Assembly: GCF_002532045.1 (NCBI RefSeq)
Contig: NZ_NWTG01000002.1
Span: 1 to 64,000, forward strand
From: Bradyrhizobium sp. C9
GTDB taxonomy: Bacteria > Pseudomonadota > Alphaproteobacteria > Rhizobiales > Xanthobacteraceae
Length of the DNA stretch: 64,000 nucleotides
Direction of reading: 5' to 3'
The position numbers were made by a program, and so were the translations under genes. The notes beneath the pieces were generated by a model, which made no database searches, was not told where the DNA came from, and saw nothing but the letters and a program-made list of their open reading frames with translations. Shown here in pieces: positions 16,812 to 25,770 of the stretch (within the stretch, counting starts at the first letter, position 1; each line of letters starts with the position of its first letter).

Positions 16812-19800
16812 TCACGTATAGTGAATGATGAAGTCGCTCTGATGCAAACTCGCCTTCGAGACATTGTGCAACGTGATCGTGTCTGCACTGTCGATCGTGA
16901 TCAGCGTATCCGCCGAATTCGTCGTCGACGTCGCCACATGCTGATCGAACCAGCTGCTGAAGGTGCTTGTCGAGACGACTGTGGACAGGTCGATCTGGTC
17001 CTGGCCGGGCGTAAAGTTCAGGATCGTGTCGTGATTGAAGTTCGGCGCAAACACGAACTTGTCCTGATAGCCCGATCCGAAAAACACGTCCTTGTCGCTG
17101 GTGCCCGTCAACGTCACCGGCTGAGACGGATTTTGCTGGACGTTGAAGATAAAATTGACCGTATCGCTCGCGCCATGGCCGTCGGTCACGGAGAGCGCGA
17201 TCTTGTCGGTCGCCGGCGGCGTCTGGCCGGGATCGTAGACAAGGCCCGGCGACCCGAGCGCGGTGTTGATATCCGGGAGATGGCCGACCAACGCCGGCGG
17301 CGCGACGCTGCTGCCCGAACCGGGGTTGGTCGCGGCCGCCAGGGTGAAGTTCTCGTTGGCGCCGGCATCGACATCCGTGACGGTCAGGCCGGAGATCGTT
17401 TCGGTCCCATTGGGATTATTGGTGATGCTGATGTTGTCGGCATGGATCACCGGCGCGTCGTTGGCGCCGACGACATCGACCGTCAGCGTCGCAGTCCCGG
17501 TCGCGCCATGCGCATCGATGGTCTCGACGGTGAACGTGTCGGCATAATTCCCCTTGGCCAGCGCGTTGATCGCGGCGGCGTCGGGGACATAGCTGTAGGT
17601 GCCATCCGGGTTGACCGTGAGCGAGCCGTAGAGGCCCGCAATCGAGGAGTTGACCGCGACGTGGTCCGAATTGAGGGCGGCATAGGTCAGCGTCGCAGTC
17701 TCGCCGTCGTCCACGTCATGGCCGTGCAGCGCGCCGGTGAGCGGGCTGAACGTGTCGTTGGCAGCGGTATCGGTGAGCGTGCCGGCGTTGACGTCAGCCA
17801 GCGTCGGCGCATCATTGGCGCCGTTGATGGTGATGGTCACGGGCTGGGTGACGACGCCGCCATGATGGTCGTCGATCTGGATCGTGTAGGTCAGCGTCAG
17901 CGTCTCGCCGGCCGCGAGATAGTCGAAATTCTGGTCCGCGGCCGAGAAGATCCAGGCCTGCGATCCGTTCACATGACCGGTCGAATCCGTCAGCGTCCCC
18001 AGCGACAGCCAGTTCAGGATGGTGGACTGGTCCTCGGGCAGGCCCGCGGTCGCGCCGGATTCGGCCACGCCGGTGATGCTCACGGTGTGGGTGTCGCTGA
18101 GATCCACATCGGCGAAGGTCACGGTGCCCGATGCGCCGTCCGGTTTGGATGAACCGGTCGTGTCAGGCTGCTCGGCGATGGTGGCGGCCTGCGGCTCCGA
18201 CGTGATGGTTGGCGCGTCGTTGCTGCCGTTAATCGTGATCGTCACCGGTTCGCTGATCACGCCACCATGATGATCGTCGATCTTGACCGTGTAGGTCAGC
18301 GTCAGCGTCTCGCCGGCGGCAAGATAATCGAAATTGTTGTCCGCGGCCGAGAAGGTCCAGGCCTGCGATCCGTTCACGTGGCCGGTCGAATCCGTCAGCG
18401 TCCCCAGCGACAGCCAGTTCAGGACCGTGGACTCGTCCTCAGGCAGGCCCGTGGTCGTGCCGGATTCCGCGACGCCGGTGATGGACACGGTATGGGTGTC
18501 GCTGAGATCGACGTCGGCAAACGCCACCACGCCTTGGGCCACGTCCGGCTTGGTCGAGCCGGTCTCCCCGATCGCCTCGGTGATCGAGGCAGTCGGCGGC
18601 GCCGATGTGAATGTCGGAACGTCGTTGGTGCCGGTGATGGTGATCGTGACCGGCTGGGTGACGACGCCGCCATGATGGTCGTCGACCTGGATCAGGTAGG
18701 TCAGCGTCAGCGTCTCACCGGCCGCCAGATAGTCGAAATTCTTGTCGGCGGCCGAGAACGTCCAGGCATTGGATCCGGTCACGCCGCCAGTCGTATCCTT
18801 CAGCGTGCCGAGCGACAGCCAGCTCAGGATCGTCGCCTCGTCGGGGAGCCCGGTGGTCACGCCGGTTTCGGTGACACCGGCCACGGTGACACTGTGGGTG
18901 TCGCTGAGATCGGCATCGGTGAAGGTCACGGTACCGGACGCGGTATCAGGATTCGCCGAACCGGTTACGCCCTCGGCCTCGGTGATGGCTGCTGCCTGGG
19001 TCGGCGAGGTGATCACCGGCGTGTCGTCGGTGCCAACGATCGTGATCGTGACGGGGACCGTGACGACGCCACCATGATGGTCGTCGATCTGGACCGAGTA
19101 GATCAGCGTCAGCGTCTCGCCGGCGGCGAGATAATCGAAGCTCTTGTCGGCGGCCGAGAACGTCCAGGAGCGTGATCCTGTCATGCCGTCGGTCGAATCG
19201 ATCAGTGTGCCCAGCGACAGCCAGCTCAGCATGGTGGCCTGGTTGGGAATTCCGCCAGTGAAGCCGGTCGCGGTAACGCCGGTGATGGCGACCGTGTGCG
19301 TGTCGGTCAAATCCGCATCGGTAAACGTCACCGTGCCATGCACCGTATCGTGCACGGCGGAATTCGTCGTCCATGGCAGTTCGGTGATCGAACCCACCTG
19401 TGCCGCGGACGTCACGACCGGCGTGTCGTTGGTGCCGGTGATCGTGATGGCGATGGTCTTGAATGCGGTCTCGTTGCTCAGCGCGTAGTTGTTATCGACG
19501 CGCACCATATAGGTGAGCGTCAGCGTTTCGCCGGCGGCGAGGAAGTCGAAGGCGCCGTCGGCAAGGCTGTAGGTCCAGGTTGCCGAGCCGATGTTGCTGT
19601 TCAGCGGATAGGGGTCGAGCAGCACCGGGATCTCGACGGCCTTGATGGCCGCCTGTTCCGCCGCCGTCAGCGACGAGGTGACGTCGTGGCCGCCGGCGTC
19701 GTGGTAGCTGAAGGCGCTGAAGCTGATCGTTGCGGTCGGCTTGTCGCCGAGATTGACGTCCACCCAGGTGATCTGGCCGGACACCGTGTCGGGCAGCGCG

Positions 19801-20975
19801 CTATGGGTCTGCCCGGCCTGTTCGGTGAACGCCCCATCCTGTGTCACGACATGCGGCGCCCCGGCGATATGGTCGGTCCTGGGGGCAGCGGCCTGCGATC
19901 CGGGATTGTTGGTCAAACCGAGCAGAAAGTTGATCGGCACGAAGGCGTCACCGGTCGCGAGCTTCAGGCCGATCGTGACCGGGACGACGCTGTCCGTGAA
20001 ATTCGTCGTGAGCTTGGTGTTGGGATTCGAATTGTCGGTGAACTTCAGCGCGAAGACGTCGGAGATCAACTTCTGCGCATCGGTCGACAGTTGCGCCGAC
20101 GAGACAAAGCTGACGCTGCCCTGGCCGTTGACGATGGTCTGGGTGCCGGCCTGATCGACGGTCGCGATCGGATTGAGCGTCGTCTTGTCGAACAGAATGT
20201 AGGAGCCGGTGGTGCCGTCGGGCTCGACCAGCACCTGGAATTTGGCCGGCGGCACGCCACCCGTGGCCTGGACGTCGAAATCGATCTCGACCAGCACCGC
20301 GGTGCCGCGGATGCCCATGGTCGCGACCGGCGTATCGACCTTCATGTCACCATGCTTGGCGGTCGCGCCGGCAACGAACGAGATCGTGCCCGAGACGAGG
20401 CTCATCAGCGACGAATTGCTCGACCCGTTCGGGTCGTAGATCATCTCGTTCAGCACCATCTTGGCGTTCGGTCCGAGACCGAACACCGTGCCGTCGATGA
20501 AGGTGATGCCGAGCGTCGAGTCGCTGCCGGACTGAACCACGTCACCCTTGTTGACGTTGTCGCCCTGGTTCAGGACGATCGAGACGCCGTTGCGGATTGC
20601 GGTGGCGTTGCCCGCCAGCTTGGTGACATGGCCGATGACCTTGGCCGGCTCGGCCGCGCCGCCGGCCTGCGCATATTGGGTGTGGCCGGTAAGCGCGTTG
20701 ACGAGATCGCCGGTGAGATGCGCGCCTTCAGGCGAGGCCAGCGCCGCGCGTTTCTCGCCCTTGAAGTAGTCGTGCAGGACGAGTTCCCGGTCGTCCTTCG
20801 AGATGACGAGATCGAGCCCCGTCCGCTTGAAGTCGCCGGTGAACAGCAATTGCCCGTCATCGACAGTGATCGCACCGGGCGGAGCGTGCGTCGAAACGTT
20901 GTCGACATGCACCGATCCACGGGCATAAGCGTCCGTGTTCGGCAAATAGCCGTCGAATTTCTCGACAAAGTTCAC
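16812..20975 (-). CDS. Large FecR/VCBS-repeat protein, putative type I secreted adhesin
   Basis: 1387-residue protein starting with GTG at 20975. Residues 1-105 form an N-terminal module (FTGDFKRTGLDLVISKDD), joined by a Gly/Ala linker (YAQAGGAAEPAK, 101-112) to a FecR-like domain at about 112-235 (KGDVVQSGSDSTLGITFIDG, TPVATMGIRGTAVLVEI). Then come five or so VCBS/cadherin-like repeats, each ending in TITITGTNDTP-like strands and containing FDYLAAGETLTLTY and DDHHGGVV. A sixth, more divergent repeat (DAHGATGTATLTVDVVGAND) follows. The C-terminus (NFTPGQDQIDLSTVV ... DTITLHNVSKASL) resembles type I secretion targeting regions. There is no Sec signal. It is probably exported by a type I system and retained at the surface. 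The divergent LapG-like protease at 21570 is a candidate processing enzyme. Confidence 0.85.
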   Translation of the reverse strand: MNFVEKFDGYLPNTDAYARGSVHVDNVSTHAPPGAITVDDGQLLFTGDFKRTGLDLVISKDDRELVLHDYFKGEKRAALASPEGAHLTGDLVNALTGHTQYAQAGGAAEPAKVIGHVTKLAGNATAIRNGVSIVLNQGDNVNKGDVVQSGSDSTLGITFIDGTVFGLGPNAKMVLNEMIYDPNGSSNSSLMSLVSGTISFVAGATAKHGDMKVDTPVATMGIRGTAVLVEIDFDVQATGGVPPAKFQVLVEPDGTTGSYILFDKTTLNPIATVDQAGTQTIVNGQGSVSFVSSAQLSTDAQKLISDVFALKFTDNSNPNTKLTTNFTDSVVPVTIGLKLATGDAFVPINFLLGLTNNPGSQAAAPRTDHIAGAPHVVTQDGAFTEQAGQTHSALPDTVSGQITWVDVNLGDKPTATISFSAFSYHDAGGHDVTSSLTAAEQAAIKAVEIPVLLDPYPLNSNIGSATWTYSLADGAFDFLAAGETLTLTYMVRVDNNYALSNETAFKTIAITITGTNDTPVVTSAAQVGSITELPWTTNSAVHDTVHGTVTFTDADLTDTHTVAITGVTATGFTGGIPNQATMLSWLSLGTLIDSTDGMTGSRSWTFSAADKSFDYLAAGETLTLIYSVQIDDHHGGVVTVPVTITIVGTDDTPVITSPTQAAAITEAEGVTGSANPDTASGTVTFTDADLSDTHSVTVAGVTETGVTTGLPDEATILSWLSLGTLKDTTGGVTGSNAWTFSAADKNFDYLAAGETLTLTYLIQVDDHHGGVVTQPVTITITGTNDVPTFTSAPPTASITEAIGETGSTKPDVAQGVVAFADVDLSDTHTVSITGVAESGTTTGLPEDESTVLNWLSLGTLTDSTGHVNGSQAWTFSAADNNFDYLAAGETLTLTYTVKIDDHHGGVISEPVTITINGSNDAPTITSEPQAATIAEQPDTTGSSKPDGASGTVTFADVDLSDTHTVSITGVAESGATAGLPEDQSTILNWLSLGTLTDSTGHVNGSQAWIFSAADQNFDYLAAGETLTLTYTIQIDDHHGGVVTQPVTITINGANDAPTLADVNAGTLTDTAANDTFSPLTGALHGHDVDDGETATLTYAALNSDHVAVNSSIAGLYGSLTVNPDGTYSYVPDAAAINALAKGNYADTFTVETIDAHGATGTATLTVDVVGANDAPVIHADNISITNNPNGTETISGLTVTDVDAGANENFTLAAATNPGSGSSVAPPALVGHLPDINTALGSPGLVYDPGQTPPATDKIALSVTDGHGASDTVNFIFNVQQNPSQPVTLTGTSDKDVFFGSGYQDKFVFAPNFNHDTILNFTPGQDQIDLSTVVSTSTFSSWFDQHVATSTTNSADTLITIDSADTITLHNVSKASLHQSDFIIHYT
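17820..19870 (-). repeat. Tandem VCBS-coding repeats, about 405-bp period
   Basis: The motif CATGATGGTCGTC or its one-base variants recurs at about 17861, 18266, 18671 and 19073, giving spacings of 405, 405 and 402 bases, or about 135 codons per repeat. Long stretches between neighbouring units are nearly identical at DNA level, notably 17870-18120 against 18275-18530, which points to recent duplication or gene conversion. A fifth, more diverged unit lies at 19440-19870. Confidence 0.85.
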
Positions 20976-21569
20976 TGCGGATCACCGCACGATGGTTAAT
21001 ATTGGTAGAATATCCGAATGATTACGCCTGCATATCATCGGATAAAGCTTCGCGAAACCATCCTGTGCTTTCGCAAGGTGCTCTGATTGCGCGGTTTGAG
21101 TGGGTGTGACTTGGCTCACGCTCTCATGAGTCGTGTAGTTCCGACCCAACCAACGGTACCATGAGATAGGATTCGAGCCAAGATGGGTACTGAGCCACGT
21201 ATTCGTGGTATTAACTTGCATTTCTCTACTTGCCTTTATTTCCCCGCGGCCCCGAGAGGGCACTTGACCCCAATTTTCCGGCCAAAGCTGTGAATTGGCT
21301 TACAAATCACAGCTATCCCGTGCGCGGACCGGCCGGGTTAACCAGAAGGCAAGGATGAGGCGTTTCGCGGTGGAAAAAGGTTCGCCGGTTCGTTTCACAA
21401 ACCGGTAAAGTTTTCGGGACCCGGACCACCCGCCCTTTAGGCTCCGGCCCGGATTCCCCACATCTTAAGTCGATTCGAAGGGATCGTTGGCCATGCTCTC
21501 GGCATGAAACGATCCGGTCGCGTGCGCGGTGCAGTATCCACCCGTCGATGAGCGGACAGGGGGTGTCAC
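20976..21569. promoter_or_regulatory. 594-base divergent intergenic region between repeat protein and LapG-like protease
   Basis: No convincing gene; the open frame at 20982-21263 on the minus strand lacks a ribosome binding site and resembles nothing I know. The stretch near 20990-21240 is visibly more A+T-rich than its surroundings, as expected for promoters. An 8-bp perfect inverted repeat AGCTGTGA / TCACAGCT with 13 bases between lies at 21286-21314. A second dyad, CCGGTT/AACCGG, occurs near 21383-21403. Both are candidate regulator sites. Confidence 0.5.
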
Positions 21570-22319
21570 ATGGGTAACTCGCTTCGCTCGTTTGCGCTGC
21601 GCGCCGTCATGCTGGGCTTTGGCCTGGCCGTGGCCGCACCGATTGCCGAGCTCAACGCCGCCTCGGTGCTTTCGCCCGGCCCGGCGACACTGCTCAGAAA
21701 ATCGACCGAGCCGTTCGGCCTCGCGACCAGCCTGCTTGCCGGCGGCGGCCTGCGCGACAAATGGCTCGGCGTGCAACGTCAGCTTGCCGACGAATTGGTG
21801 CAGCTCGCAGCCTGCGAGAGCAACCGCGCGGGGTGTGCGTCGCCGGAGGCACTGCGTTTCCTGGCGATCGTCGATGCCGGTCGCGCGCGCACCGGCCGCG
21901 CCCGTCTCGGCGAGATCAACCGCGCGATCAATCTGGCGATCCGCCCGGGCAGCGATCTCGCGACGTATGGCGAGCCCGACGTCTGGGCCACGCCGCTCGC
22001 CACCTTCGCCCGCGGCAGCGGCGATTGCGAGGACTATGCGATCGCGAAATTCGTGGCGCTCGGCAAGGCCGGCGTCTCGCCGGAAGACTTACGCATCGTC
22101 GTGATGCATGACCTGCTCGGCGGCGAAGACCATGCCGTGGTCGCGGCGCGGCTCGACGGCCACTGGTTGACGCTCGACAACCGCCGCATGGCGATGATCG
22201 AGGATGCCGACATCAGGCGTTTTCGGCCGACCTTCGTGATCGACCAGAACGGCGTCAACCGTTATGTCGATGCGCCGCTCGTCACCGAGGTGTCGTGGCG
22301 GCCGGCAGCGGTGAATTAA
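21570..22319 (+). CDS. LapG-like bacterial transglutaminase-like cysteine proteinase (BTLCP)
   Basis: 249-residue periplasmic cysteine protease of the BTLCP family, whose best-known member LapG cleaves the adhesin LapA near its N-terminus. A signal peptide-like segment (AVMLGFGLAVAAPIAELNA, about 11-30) precedes the catalytic domain. The triad is visible: Cys in GSGDCEDYAIAKF (about 153), His in GGEDHAVVAAR (about 188), and Asp in WLTLDNRRM (about 203), with the family's WATPLATF just upstream. It is transcribed away from the FecR/VCBS protein gene across a 594-base gap. Many rhizobial BTLCPs have no known substrate; the neighbouring adhesin is the obvious candidate but cleavage is not shown by sequence alone. 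Confidence 0.88.
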   Translation: MGNSLRSFALRAVMLGFGLAVAAPIAELNAASVLSPGPATLLRKSTEPFGLATSLLAGGGLRDKWLGVQRQLADELVQLAACESNRAGCASPEALRFLAIVDAGRARTGRARLGEINRAINLAIRPGSDLATYGEPDVWATPLATFARGSGDCEDYAIAKFVALGKAGVSPEDLRIVVMHDLLGGEDHAVVAARLDGHWLTLDNRRMAMIEDADIRRFRPTFVIDQNGVNRYVDAPLVTEVSWRPAAVN

Positions 22320-22339
22320 GACCGCCAGACATAGTTTCC

Positions 22340-22453
22340 GTCATTGCGAGCGAAGCGAAGCAATCCATCCTTCCGCGAAAAGGTGGATTGCTTCGTCGCG
22401 GAGCCTGTCATCGGGCGGGCGTTCGTGCGACCCGTTGGCTCCTCGCAATGACG
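22340..22453. repeat. Palindromic repeat (GTCATTGCGAGCGAAGC type)
   Basis: Starts GTCATTGCGAGCGAAGCGAA and ends TCGCAATGACG, with internal facing segments GCAATCCATCCTTCCGCG and GGATTGC, so the whole 114 bases can fold back. It lies between the convergent LapG-like and Liv binding-protein genes. It is a member of a widespread intergenic palindrome family in this kind of genome and carries no gene. Confidence 0.7.
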
Positions 22454-22479
22454 CCTGGATCGAGAGGAGCGCCTGCCCC

Positions 22480-23679
22480 TCAGAACATCAGATTGTCCTT
22501 CACAAGCACCCAGCGGCCGCCCTTGACCTGCTGCACCTGGGTGATGGTGTTGGCGAGATGATCGGTCTTGGAGAACTTGGTCGGCGGCGAGCTGAAGATG
22601 TCGAGGAACTTGTCGCCTGACTCCAGCGCGTCCAGCATCTTCTGGCCGGTGAGATCCTTGCCCGCCTTCTGCGCGTAGAAGGCGAAGGTCATCACCGCGT
22701 TGTAGCCGATGATCGCCTGCGTGTTGGCTTCGCTGTTGAACATCTTCTTGTAGTTGACCAGCCAGTCCTTCACCTTGCCCTTGGCCGTGTCCTCATAGGG
22801 AATCTCGAAGCCCGACGCTGCGTAGAGGCCTTCGACGGCTTCCTTGCCGAGCGCCGGCACTTCGAGCACGTTGGTCGGCGTGGCGCCGAGGAAAGTCACG
22901 TCCCAGCCGAGCTTCTTCGCCTCATTCATCGCCCCGATGGTCTCGCGGATCACGGTGCCGAGCACGACGAGATCGCAGCCGTCGGACTTCATCTTGGCGA
23001 CCTGCGCCGAGAAGTCGGAGGCGCCGCGCTTGTAGCTCGTGACCGAGGCCGGCTGCACCTTCATCGCGGCGAGCTGCTGGGTGAAGCCGTCGAGCACGTT
23101 CTTACCGTACTCGTCGTCCTGGTGCATGATGCAGGGCTTCTTGAAGTTCTTCCACTCCATCATGTATTTGATCGCGGCGCGCGTGCTCTCGACATAGGGC
23201 AAGAGGTTGTTGAACTTCAGCCGCTCCTGCGGCTTGGCTGGATCGAACTTGAAGGTGAATTCGGCGGCGGTCAGCGGGAACAGCTGCAGCACGCCGGCGT
23301 CGAACAGGATGTCCTGCGCGGCGAGCACGGTCGGTGAGCCCATCGGGCCGATCATCGCGAAGACCTTGTCGCGCTCGACCATTTTCTGCGAGGCCAGCAC
23401 GGCCTTCTTCGGGTCGTAACCATTGTCTTCCAGGATCATCTTGATCTTGCGGCCGTTGATGCCGCCGCTGGCGTTGATTTCCTCAACTGCCATCTTCATG
23501 CCGTTGGACACCGGAACGCCCCAGACCTTGATCGGGCCGGACAAATCCTGATGCGTTCCGATCACGATCTCGGTCGGCGAGATGCCTTCATTGGTGACCT
23601 TGGTCTGGGCTGCGGCCGGCAGACAGGTCAGCGCCAGCGCGCTCACCGCAAGGCCCAGCGCCTTCAGCGATTTCGACAT
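22480..23679 (-). CDS. Branched-chain amino acid-type ABC importer substrate-binding protein (LivK-like)
   Basis: 399-residue periplasmic protein with signal peptide (LGLAVSALALTCLPAAAQ) and the type I periplasmic-binding fold: GTHQDLSGPIKVWGVPV, NASGGINGRKIKMILED, AMIGPMGSPTVLAAQD. A strong ribosome binding site (AAGGAGGAG) precedes the ATG. It closes the leftward livHMGF-synthetase operon, 78 bases after the synthetase stop. Such binding proteins next to an acyl-CoA synthetase in alphaproteobacteria often take carboxylic acids rather than amino acids; the ligand here is unknown. Confidence 0.92.
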   Translation of the reverse strand: MSKSLKALGLAVSALALTCLPAAAQTKVTNEGISPTEIVIGTHQDLSGPIKVWGVPVSNGMKMAVEEINASGGINGRKIKMILEDNGYDPKKAVLASQKMVERDKVFAMIGPMGSPTVLAAQDILFDAGVLQLFPLTAAEFTFKFDPAKPQERLKFNNLLPYVESTRAAIKYMMEWKNFKKPCIMHQDDEYGKNVLDGFTQQLAAMKVQPASVTSYKRGASDFSAQVAKMKSDGCDLVVLGTVIRETIGAMNEAKKLGWDVTFLGATPTNVLEVPALGKEAVEGLYAASGFEIPYEDTAKGKVKDWLVNYKKMFNSEANTQAIIGYNAVMTFAFYAQKAGKDLTGQKMLDALESGDKFLDIFSSPPTKFSKTDHLANTITQVQQVKGGRWVLVKDNLMF

Positions 23680-23757
23680 TGCAGTCTCCTCCTTACATGG
23701 CCCATGTTGAGCGAAGGGTCGGGCCTGCTCGCTCCTTCGCCAATTCCTTGTCGCGGG

Positions 23758-25596
23758 CTATGCCACCGCCCGCGCGCCATACATGGCGTCGATCTCGGCC
23801 GCGTAGCGCTTGTTCACAAAACTGCGCTTCAGCTTCATGGTCGGCGTCAGCTCCTCGTCCTCGGGCGTGAGCTGACGCTCGATCAGGTAGAATCTCTTGA
23901 TGGTCTCGACGCGCGCGAACTTGGCGTTGACAGCCTCGACCTCGCGCTGGATCAGGTCCTGGACCTCGCGGGCGCGGCACAGGCTCGCATAATTGGTAAA
24001 GGGGATGTCCTGGTCCTGGGCGTATTTCTCGACGTTCTCCTGATCGATCATGATCAGGCAGGTGAGATACGGCCGCTTGTCGCCGATCACGACCGCATCG
24101 GAGACGTAGGGCGAGAATTTCAGCTGGTTCTCGATCTCGGACGGCGTGATGTTCTTGCCGCCGGAGGTGATGATGATGTCCTTCATCCGGTCGGTGATCT
24201 TCACATAGCCCTCATTGTCGATGGCGCCGACGTCGCCGGTGTGCAGCCAGCCTTTCGCGTCGATCGTCTCGGCGGTCTTCTCCGGCTGGTTGAGATAGCC
24301 CATGAACAGGAAGTCGCCCTTGATCAGGATCTCGCCCTTCGGGCAGATCATCACCTCGCCCCAGGGTGCGGCCTTGCCGACCGAGCCGAGCTTGATGCGA
24401 TCCGCCGGCATCATGGTCGCGACACCGCAATTCTCGGTCTGGCCGTAGACCTCGCGCATGTCGATGCCGAGCGCGAGATACCAGCGGATCAGATCCGGCG
24501 AGATCGGCGCCGCGCCGGTCAGTGCGATCCGGCAACGATCGAGCCCGAGCATGCGGCGGATGTTGCGGAACACCAGCCAGTAGGCGGCGCGGTTGGCAAG
24601 CCGCAGCGACAACGGCGGCGTTTCGCCCTCCAGCCGGCACTCGGTCATCCGGTTGCCGATCGCAAGCGCGCGGGCGTACATCCAGTTCTGGAACGGGGTC
24701 GCATCCTTCAGCGCGATGGTGATGCCGGAATAGAATTTCTCCCAGATCCGGGGCACCGCGAGGAATGCAGTCGGCTGAACCTCGCGCAGATTATCGGGCA
24801 CCGTCTCCGGACTCTCGGCGAAATTCATCACCGAACCCAGCGCCAGCGAGATGTAATAGCCGCCGACCCGCTCGGCGACATGGCAGAGCGGCAGGAACAC
24901 CAACCGTTCCTCGCTGTCGGTCGAGGGATAGAGATCGTTGGCGTGACGCATCTGGTGCGTGACGCTGCGGTTGGAGTGCATTGCGCCCTTGGGCGGGCCC
25001 GTGGTGCCCGACGTATAGACCAGGATCGCGAGATCGGAGGCTGTGCGGCTGCCGGTCATTTCATCCCACAAGGCATCATTGCCCTGCGCATGATTGCGGC
25101 CGAGCGCCGTGAACTCGGCGAGCGACAGCACCATCGGATCGGAGAAGCCGGAGAGGCCCTCCATGTCGAACACGACGATCTTTTCCAGCGTCGGACAGCG
25201 CGACCGGCAGGTCAGCACCTTGTCGAGCTGCTCCTCGTCCTCGACGAACATCACCCGCGTCTGGGAATCATTGACCAGGTATTCAACCTGCGCCGCCGAA
25301 TCGGTCGGATAGATGCCGGAGGACACGCCGCCGGCGCACAGGATGCCCATGTCGGCATAAACCCATTCCGGCACCGCGTTGGCGATGATCGAGGCGACGT
25401 CGCCGGGGCGGAAGCCGGTCGCATGCAGACCGAAGGCGATGTCTTTTGATATCTGAAGCCATTCGCGCCAGCTGGTCGGCTGCCAGATGCCGAACTTCTT
25501 CTCGCGGATCGCGGGCCTGTCGCCACGCGTTTGCACCGCGAGCAGAAAGCTCCTCGCGATCGTGTCGGCAACCGTCAGCACCGCCGGTCCTGCCAT
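23758..25596 (-). CDS. AMP-dependent acyl-CoA synthetase (long-chain type)
   Basis: 612-residue adenylate-forming enzyme that would activate a carboxylic acid with ATP and CoA. The P-loop-like motif YTSGTTGPPKGAMHS (about 183-198), the YGQTENCG motif (about 365), GWLHTGDVG (about 435) and a C-terminal lysine region (ELTPTMKLKRSFV) are present. The protein is most like long-chain FadD15-type synthetases. It starts at ATG 25596 behind AGGAGGGAG. Its place between livF and the binding-protein gene suggests that it activates the imported acid. Confidence 0.9.
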   Translation of the reverse strand: MAGPAVLTVADTIARSFLLAVQTRGDRPAIREKKFGIWQPTSWREWLQISKDIAFGLHATGFRPGDVASIIANAVPEWVYADMGILCAGGVSSGIYPTDSAAQVEYLVNDSQTRVMFVEDEEQLDKVLTCRSRCPTLEKIVVFDMEGLSGFSDPMVLSLAEFTALGRNHAQGNDALWDEMTGSRTASDLAILVYTSGTTGPPKGAMHSNRSVTHQMRHANDLYPSTDSEERLVFLPLCHVAERVGGYYISLALGSVMNFAESPETVPDNLREVQPTAFLAVPRIWEKFYSGITIALKDATPFQNWMYARALAIGNRMTECRLEGETPPLSLRLANRAAYWLVFRNIRRMLGLDRCRIALTGAAPISPDLIRWYLALGIDMREVYGQTENCGVATMMPADRIKLGSVGKAAPWGEVMICPKGEILIKGDFLFMGYLNQPEKTAETIDAKGWLHTGDVGAIDNEGYVKITDRMKDIIITSGGKNITPSEIENQLKFSPYVSDAVVIGDKRPYLTCLIMIDQENVEKYAQDQDIPFTNYASLCRAREVQDLIQREVEAVNAKFARVETIKRFYLIERQLTPEDEELTPTMKLKRSFVNKRYAAEIDAMYGARAVA

Positions 25597-25770
25597 GCGC
25601 GCTCCCTCCTCTGCCGCTTGCCTCCCGCGCCGGGTCGAATGCCGGTCTTGTTCGCGAAGCAGGCCTGAAATCTAGCTCCAACTCGCTTTCAGCGCCAAAC
25701 CTTCCTCGGCCAACTTTAGTCGACGCCAACCCTCGTCGGTGCCGGCCTTACCTCTCAACGCCGGTCGACC

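Noticed and set aside
15870..18152. 760-codon plus-strand open frame opposite the cyclase and repeat protein
   Set aside because: Arg/Asp/Gly-rich shadow of the real minus-strand genes, including mirrored VCBS periodicity; no ribosome binding site.
16812..20975. RTX toxin or calcium-binding GGxGxD protein
   Set aside because: No GGxGxDxUx nonapeptides are visible; the repeats are VCBS/cadherin-like with an N-terminal FecR-like module.
20982..21263. 93-codon minus-strand frame upstream of the repeat-protein gene
   Set aside because: No ribosome binding site, atypical amino-acid composition, and it occupies the promoter region of the divergent pair.
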